NCBI GenBank assembly: GCA_965246855.1
Contig: CBDFFP010000005.1
Coordinates: 62,001-126,000, forward strand
Length of the DNA stretch: 64,000 bases
Direction of reading: 5' to 3'
Source: UBA1952 sp965246855
GTDB taxonomy: Bacteria; Bacteroidota; Bacteroidia; Chitinophagales; Chitinophagaceae
A program made the translations under genes and the position numbers. Under the pieces are notes generated by a model. It was not told the DNA's origin. It ran no database searches and saw only the letters and a program-made list of their open reading frames with translations. Of this stretch, positions 59,457 through 64,000 are shown in pieces. How positions within the stretch are numbered: the first letter of the stretch is position 1; the number at the start of each line of letters is the position of its first letter.

Positions 59457-62072
59457 CTAAACCAACCCGCGCACCGCTTCAATCACCGCTTCGCCCGCAT
59501 CGGTGTTCACGCCGCCTGCGGTTGCCAGTGTTTTATTGCCGCCGCCCCCGCCTTTGATAAGCGGCGCAACCGTGTTCTTGATAACCGCCGCCGCGTCTAA
59601 GGACTGCTCTTGCCCAACCGCAACCACCACCGACAGCTTGCCATTAAGAACCGCGCACAGCGTCACTATGCCTTTCCCGGAAAGTGCTTTTTCGCAGTCA
59701 ATCGCCAGCTTGCGCAGGCTGTCTGCGGAAGAAACTTCTACCACTTTCCCCACAAAGAAACCATTGGCCGTTTGCGCCGCAGAGAGGGCCATTTCCTTCG
59801 CCTGCGCAGCCAGTGCCTTGTTCTCTACCGCTTCCAAAGCCTTGCGCAAAGTCGCCGTTTCTTCCTGCAAAGCCTCCACGCTTTTGTCCAACTGCTTTGG
59901 ATTTTTCAGCAAGGTTTTTGCCGCGTGGTAGTCGGCCAGTTGCGTTTGGATATATTCTTCTGCCGCCGCGCCGCTGAGCGCTTCAATGCGTCGCACACCT
60001 GCTGCCACTGCGCCTTCGCTTTTGATTTTGAAGAAGCCCAACTCGCCCGTGCTGCCAATGTGTGTACCGCCGCAAAGCTCCACGCTGTACGCCGGGTCTA
60101 TCGTTACCACGCGCACCGAGTCGCCGTATTTCTCCCCAAAAAGCGCCATCGCGCCGAGTTGCAGCGCCTCTTCTTTCGGCATCGTGCGAATCACCACCGG
60201 AACATTTTCCCGGATTTTTTCGTTCACAATCTTCTCCACCGCCGCGATTTCTTCATCGGTCATTTTGGCGAAGTGCGAGAAGTCAAAACGCAGGTGTTCA
60301 TCGTTCACCAGCGAGCCTTTTTGCGCTACGTGCGTCCCTAAAACTTTACGCAGTGCAGCGTGCATCAAGTGCGTTGCACTGTGGTGAACGGAAATACTTT
60401 TGCGGCGTTCGCTTTTTACTTCTGCATGCACTTTTCCATCCGCAAAATCATCGGGCAAAGAAGACGCTAGATGCACGATGAGGTCGTTTTCTTTTTTGGT
60501 GTCAAAGATGTCCATTGTCGCGCCGTTGGAAAGAAGCAGTGTTCCGGTATCGCCGACTTGGCCGCCACTTTCGGCATAGAACGGCGTTTCCGCCAGCACA
60601 ATTTGAAAATGCTCTTTGCCCTTTGCTTTCACCTTGCGGTAGCGCAAAATCTGCGTGTCGGCGGTGAGGGCCTCATAGCCCTTAAAAACGGGCTTTTCGC
60701 CTTCGGCCAGTGTTTGCCAGTCGTCCGTTTCCAAAGCGGTAGCGGCGCGGCTGCGGTCTTTTTGTTCTTTCAAAGCCGCTTCAAAAGCAGGCTCATCTAC
60801 TGTTAATTCCTGTTCGGAAAGAATCAACCGCGTGAGGTCAATCGGGAAGCCGTAAGTATCAAAAAGCTCAAACGCTTCGCGGCCACCAACTACTTTTCCC
60901 TGTGCATTTTTGGAAAGCTCGTCTAACCTTTTTAAACCCTTGTCCAGCGTCCGCAAAAACGCTTCTTCCTCTTCCCGAATCACGCGCGCCACAAAGTCTT
61001 CCTGCTTTTTCAGTTCGGGAAAAACATCTTGGAACTGCGTGGCCAACTGCGGCAGAAGCTGATGCAGCAACGGCTGCTTGTAACCGAGATACGAGAAGTA
61101 ATAGCGCACCGCGCGGCGCAAAATCCGGCGAATAACGTAGCCCGCGCCCGTGTTAGAAGGCAACTGTCCGTCGGCAATGGTGAAGGAAATGGCGCGAATG
61201 TGGTCGGCCAATACGCGGAAAGAAATCGCCTCGCGGCTGTCGCTGCCGTCGTACTTTTTCCCAACGATTTTTTCCGTTGCCGCAATCGTTCCGGTGAATA
61301 AATCGGTGTCGTAATTGCTTTGCTTTTGCTGGAGTACGCGTACCAGTCGTTCCAGCCCCATGCCGGTGTCCACATGACGTTGCGGCAGCGGTTGCAGCAC
61401 GCCGTCCTTCATGCGGTTGAACTGCATAAACACGTTGTTCCAAATCTCAATTACCTGCGGGTGGTCGGCGTTCACAAATGCTGCACCGGAGCCGTCGGCG
61501 CGCTCTTCAACAGTGCGGCAGTCCACGTGAATTTCCGAGCAAGGGCCGCACGGCCCGGTGTCGCCCATCTCCCAGAAATTGTCTTTCTTGCTGCCCATCA
61601 GAATCCGCTCTTCGGGCACATACTGTTTCCAGATGTCGTAGGCTTCCGTATCGCGCGCCAAACCTTCTTTTTCGTCGCCGCCAAAAACGGTGACGTAGAG
61701 TTGTTCCTTCGGGATTCCATACACTTCTGTCAGCAATTCCCAACTCCACGTCAGTGCTTCTTTCTTAAAATAATCGCCAAAGCTCCAGTTGCCCAGCATC
61801 TCAAAAAGCGTGTGGTGATAGGTGTCCACGCCTACTTCTTCCAGGTCGTTGTGCTTGCCCGAAACACGCAGGCATTTCTGCGTATCGGCCACGCGCGGCG
61901 CAGGCGCCGGACTGTTGCCGAGGAAGGCATCCTTGAACGGATTCATACCCGCGTTGATGAACAGAAGCGTTGGGTCGTTCTTCACCACCACCGGCGCGGA
62001 AGGCACGATGAGGTGGGCTTTTTCTTGAAAAAACTGGAGAAATTTCGCGCGTATTTCGTTGGCCGGGAGCAT
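59457..62072 (-). CDS. alaS: Alanyl-tRNA synthetase
   Basis: An 871-residue class II synthetase. The N-terminal catalytic core begins F-L-Q-F-F-x-E-K and contains F-I-N-A-G-M-N-P-F-K-D and H-H-T-L-F-E-M-L-G-N-W-S-F-G-D-Y. The editing domain has the zinc ligands of H-H-S-A-T-H-L and C-G-G-T-H. The C-terminal region is the coiled-coil C-Ala domain ending in G-G-G-G-G-N-K. Length is normal. The ATG at 62072 lies 17 bp after a TAnnTTTG element. Confidence 0.97.
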   Translation of the reverse strand: MLPANEIRAKFLQFFQEKAHLIVPSAPVVVKNDPTLLFINAGMNPFKDAFLGNSPAPAPRVADTQKCLRVSGKHNDLEEVGVDTYHHTLFEMLGNWSFGDYFKKEALTWSWELLTEVYGIPKEQLYVTVFGGDEKEGLARDTEAYDIWKQYVPEERILMGSKKDNFWEMGDTGPCGPCSEIHVDCRTVEERADGSGAAFVNADHPQVIEIWNNVFMQFNRMKDGVLQPLPQRHVDTGMGLERLVRVLQQKQSNYDTDLFTGTIAATEKIVGKKYDGSDSREAISFRVLADHIRAISFTIADGQLPSNTGAGYVIRRILRRAVRYYFSYLGYKQPLLHQLLPQLATQFQDVFPELKKQEDFVARVIREEEEAFLRTLDKGLKRLDELSKNAQGKVVGGREAFELFDTYGFPIDLTRLILSEQELTVDEPAFEAALKEQKDRSRAATALETDDWQTLAEGEKPVFKGYEALTADTQILRYRKVKAKGKEHFQIVLAETPFYAESGGQVGDTGTLLLSNGATMDIFDTKKENDLIVHLASSLPDDFADGKVHAEVKSERRKSISVHHSATHLMHAALRKVLGTHVAQKGSLVNDEHLRFDFSHFAKMTDEEIAAVEKIVNEKIRENVPVVIRTMPKEEALQLGAMALFGEKYGDSVRVVTIDPAYSVELCGGTHIGSTGELGFFKIKSEGAVAAGVRRIEALSGAAAEEYIQTQLADYHAAKTLLKNPKQLDKSVEALQEETATLRKALEAVENKALAAQAKEMALSAAQTANGFFVGKVVEVSSADSLRKLAIDCEKALSGKGIVTLCAVLNGKLSVVVAVGQEQSLDAAAVIKNTVAPLIKGGGGGNKTLATAGGVNTDAGEAVIEAVRGLV

Positions 62073-62089
62073 GGAATCTTTTTGGGCGG

Positions 62090-62097
62090 CAAAAGTA
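62090..62097 (-). promoter_or_regulatory. Putative -7 element of alaS
   Basis: Minus strand TACTTTTG is an exact match to TAnnTTTG, 17 bp before the ATG. The -33 region is weak. Confidence 0.45.
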
Positions 62098-62197
62098 GGG
62101 AGCCGGATAATGAACAGGGAATAATGAGCAATGAATAATGTATTGGTTGCAGGCGGCCTCTTACTTTTGTTTGCTTATTTTTTTCCCCAAACAGCGC

Positions 62198-62914
62198 ATG
62201 AAACACAACGCTTTCCTGTTCTTTCTTCTTGCCTGGAGCGTCTGTATCGGAGCAAGCGCACAAACCGTAAAAGTGGTTCGGGAATCGCCCGTTTCCCGCG
62301 AGGCGCAAACGCAGGATTTTGCTTTCATAGAACCCCAAACAGACAGCGCACGCTTCGCTTTTGTGGCCACGCTGGAGGTAACCCGCGAGGAGCCGGACGC
62401 CGACCTGCAAACGCTTTATGAGAAGCTCAAAAAGAAAGCACAGAAGTTGGGCGCAAATTGTTTCCGGCTTCGTAGCCACGAAATATTGTCCTACAAAACC
62501 ACACTGACGCTGGATGTTTTCTACGGAACGGATTCCGTTTTGGAAGCCAACGGCGAAAATCACGAGAAGAACGTGGTGTATCTCTTTGGCAGTTCCAACC
62601 GCAAAGACAATTCCTGCACTTTCAAACTAAACGACGAGAAAAAAGAATTGAAAGGCGGCTCTTTTTACCGGATTCCTTTACAGGTGGGAAAGCAAATAAC
62701 CCTTAGCAAAGGCGGATTCACGGGCGCTTCCGTAACCCTGACAGGAAAGGAGAAACAACCGGCTCTTTTTCTTTCGCTTACGGGTTTTGGCGTTGGGCCG
62801 GGGCCTTTTGTTCCGGGCATGTCCATGATCGCTTTCAACACGGGCCGGATAGAAGCTATGGAGCGGAGTTTTGGCCGCTTGCTTGTGACGGTATTGGCGG
62901 GAGAAAAGCAGTAG
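62198..62914 (+). CDS. Secreted protein of unknown function
   Basis: A 238-residue protein with a signal peptide (to I-G-A-S-A-Q). A charged helical region (L-Y-E-K-L-K-K-K-A-Q-K-L-G-A-N) and later beta segments are visible, with V-V-Y-L-F-G-S-S near residue 125. No domain recognised. The ATG at 62198 begins the signal peptide; the upstream open frame has no conserved features. Its 3' end overlaps the convergent GNAT gene by about 59 bp, a longer overlap than is usual, so one of the two C-termini may be over-extended by drift. Confidence 0.68.
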   Translation: MKHNAFLFFLLAWSVCIGASAQTVKVVRESPVSREAQTQDFAFIEPQTDSARFAFVATLEVTREEPDADLQTLYEKLKKKAQKLGANCFRLRSHEILSYKTTLTLDVFYGTDSVLEANGENHEKNVVYLFGSSNRKDNSCTFKLNDEKKELKGGSFYRIPLQVGKQITLSKGGFTGASVTLTGKEKQPALFLSLTGFGVGPGPFVPGMSMIAFNTGRIEAMERSFGRLLVTVLAGEKQ

Positions 62915-63431
62915 GAATCTTCCACCACCAGTCATCCGTTTGCGGCGTATTTCCAATCGGGAACGGATGGCTGTGCCCCGTGGGTGCGTAGCCTTGTTTG
63001 CGGTAAAACGCCTGCGCACGGTAGTTGTGTTCCCACACACCAAGAAACAGCATTTCCGCGCCTTGCCGCGCTGCGTCTTCCTCAAAAGCGGTCATTAATT
63101 GCTGCGCCAATCCGAGGCCGTGATAATTTTTGAGGAGGTAAAGCCGTTGCAGTTCCACCGCTTTTTTACCGTCGTTTGGGAAGGGTGGAATCTCTTTTTT
63201 CCACTGCGCATAACCAGCGGCATTTCCCGCTTCATCGTGCGCCAGACAGAGATAAACCTGCGCATCGGAAAGCAGTTTCCGGAAAGCCTCTTCGCTGTAA
63301 TTTCCGGCGAGAAAGCCTTCCATGTCTTCGTCGGTGCAGGTGCCGCGAAAAGTATCTTCAAAAGAAACGGCCCCCAGAACGGCAAGTGTAGCCGCATCTG
63401 AAAGCGTTGCGTGGCGCAGGGAGAAATTCAT
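62856..63431 (-). CDS. GNAT family N-acetyltransferase
   Basis: A 191-residue acetyltransferase. The GNAT core runs from residue 1 (L-R-H-A-T-L-S-D-A) to about 170, with the acetyl-CoA binding motif A in V-E-L-Q-R-L-Y-L-L-K-N-Y-H-G-L-G-L-A-Q-Q-L and motif B around L-G-V-W-E-H-N-Y-R-A-Q-A-F-Y-R-K-Q-G-Y. Such enzymes acetylate small molecules, ribosomal proteins or antibiotics; no substrate can be named. The last 20 residues overlap the convergent neighbour. Confidence 0.87.
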   Translation of the reverse strand: MNFSLRHATLSDAATLAVLGAVSFEDTFRGTCTDEDMEGFLAGNYSEEAFRKLLSDAQVYLCLAHDEAGNAAGYAQWKKEIPPFPNDGKKAVELQRLYLLKNYHGLGLAQQLMTAFEEDAARQGAEMLFLGVWEHNYRAQAFYRKQGYAPTGHSHPFPIGNTPQTDDWWWKIPTAFLPPIPSQASGQNSAP

Positions 63432-63468
63432 GCAAAGCAGGTTTTAAAAGCGGAGCAAAACGCGCCGG

Positions 63469-63476
63469 TATCTTCG
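63469..63476 (+). promoter_or_regulatory. Putative -7 element of the terminal glycosyltransferase gene
   Basis: TATCTTCG lies 22 bp before the GTG at 63499 and matches the local promoter variant. Confidence 0.35.
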
Positions 63477-63498
63477 GGCGAAAATCGCGTTTTTTTCT

Positions 63499-64000
63499 GT
63501 GGCAAAAATTGTCCTTATCGGAACGGCACATCCGCTACGTGGCGGGCTGGCAGCTTTCAATCAACGGCTGGCGGAAGTGTTGCAACAAGCGGGCCATACG
63601 GTGCGCATAGAGTCTTTCTCGCTGCAATATCCATCTGTCCTTTTTCCCGGAAAATCGCAATTCACCGACGAGCCTGCGCCGCAGAATTTAAGCATCCGCT
63701 CGCGCATCAATTCCGTCAATCCATTGAGCTGGATTCGTGTGGGAAAAGCGCTTCAAAAAGAGCGGCCCGACTTGATTATCGTGAAGTTCTGGCTGCCGTT
63801 TATGGGGCCAGCATTTGGAACGATTCTGCGTCTGACGAAGAAGAACAGGCACACGCGCGTGGTTTCCATTCTGGACAATTTTATCCCCCACGAAAAGCGT
63901 CCCGGCGACGCGGCGTTCACGCAGTATTTCTCCAAGCCGGTAGATGCATTCCTCACCATGAGCCGGCAGGTACTTCAGGAAGTACAGAAAGCCCTGCCAC
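63499..64000 (+). CDS. Glycosyltransferase (GT4/GT-B type), truncated by window end
   Basis: An open frame starting with GTG at 63499 runs to the window edge, giving 167 residues. The N-terminus A-K-I-V-L-I-G-T-A-H-P-L-R-G-G-L-A-A-F-N-Q-R-L-A matches the GT-B donor-independent start (glycine-rich loop after strand 1, then an acceptor-binding helix), followed by A-G-H-T-V, P-D-L-I-I-V-K-F-W and V-D-A-F-L-T-M-S at the end of the first Rossmann domain. The catalytic second domain lies outside the window. The missing stop is an edge effect, not a defect. Confidence 0.78.
   Translation, partial: MAKIVLIGTAHPLRGGLAAFNQRLAEVLQQAGHTVRIESFSLQYPSVLFPGKSQFTDEPAPQNLSIRSRINSVNPLSWIRVGKALQKERPDLIIVKFWLPFMGPAFGTILRLTKKNRHTRVVSILDNFIPHEKRPGDAAFTQYFSKPVDAFLTMSRQVLQEVQKALP

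Noticed and set aside
1..64000. tRNA or rRNA genes
   Set aside because: No cloverleaf with a TTCGA-type arm or rRNA segment was recognised, including after hpf, where some Bacteroidota have tRNAs.

Overview
The window looks like chromosome from a Bacteroidota bacterium, most likely of the Chitinophagales/Chitinophagaceae type. The evidence is type IX-secreted subtilase and lipoprotein architecture, a divergent amidase/LptD pair, the rpsU-xerC-hpf order, MurA with Asp in place of the catalytic Cys, and promoters with a Bacteroidota -7 element of the form TAnnTTTG or TAnCTTCG. Most of the sequence is moderately GC-rich housekeeping DNA. The clear exceptions are an AT-rich CoiA-like gene (9350-10240) and an AT-rich gene-cassette segment (about 48291-50160).

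Layout. 1-8045 holds a lipoprotein, a deoxyhypusine-synthase-like enzyme, a Uma2 nuclease-fold protein, a phosphohexomutase, a HAD nucleotidase, a DUF721 protein, rpsO and pnp. 8180-12936 holds small accessory genes, including the CoiA-like gene. 13042-17595 is a tight operon (UbiA-type prenyltransferase, polytopic GT-C-like protein, HAD phosphatase, UMF1-type MFS) that could make and use a polyprenyl-phosphoryl-pentose donor. 17706-25035 holds an MBL hydrolase, a TolB-like protein, a CrcB channel, an RNA m5C methyltransferase, an ABC exporter, an EGF-like lipoprotein and an amidase. 25087-35926 holds LptD, an orphan helical protein, a T9SS subtilase, MnmA, a membrane protein and a porin. 36043-41195 holds rpsU, a tyrosine recombinase, hpf, a PQQ-propeller lipoprotein, an MbnP-like protein and a VWA protein. 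41699-43090 encodes a Wzy-like polymerase. 43139-48100 is a carotenoid module: SRPBCC protein, CarH/LitR-like B12-type MerR regulator, ECF sigma factor, crtI and crtB. 48291-50160 is a two-cassette, integron-like insertion. 50788-64000 holds an M16 peptidase, murA, truB, a glycosyltransferase, alaS, a GNAT and the start of a glycosyltransferase cut by the window end.

The most unusual feature is a set of five intergenic tandem arrays: 43 bp x 6 at 8981, 21 bp x 8 at 28780, 21 bp x 11 at 41277, 21 bp x 10 at 50396 and 41 bp x 7 at 57826. Each has its own unit sequence and the units have diverged, yet the spacing within each array shows no indel. The periods are close to two or four turns of B-DNA. 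Several units carry palindromic cores, and in the 50396 array the core varies in a compensatory way. I know of no named element that matches.

Other leads are attC-like sites flanking AT-rich cassettes (one cassette gene has an in-phase -1 slippery heptamer), a shared TAAACAAAA-type motif in the carotenoid control regions, and several families of dispersed extragenic palindromes. No tRNA, rRNA, IS element or CRISPR array was seen. No database search was possible, so all family calls rest on motif recognition.
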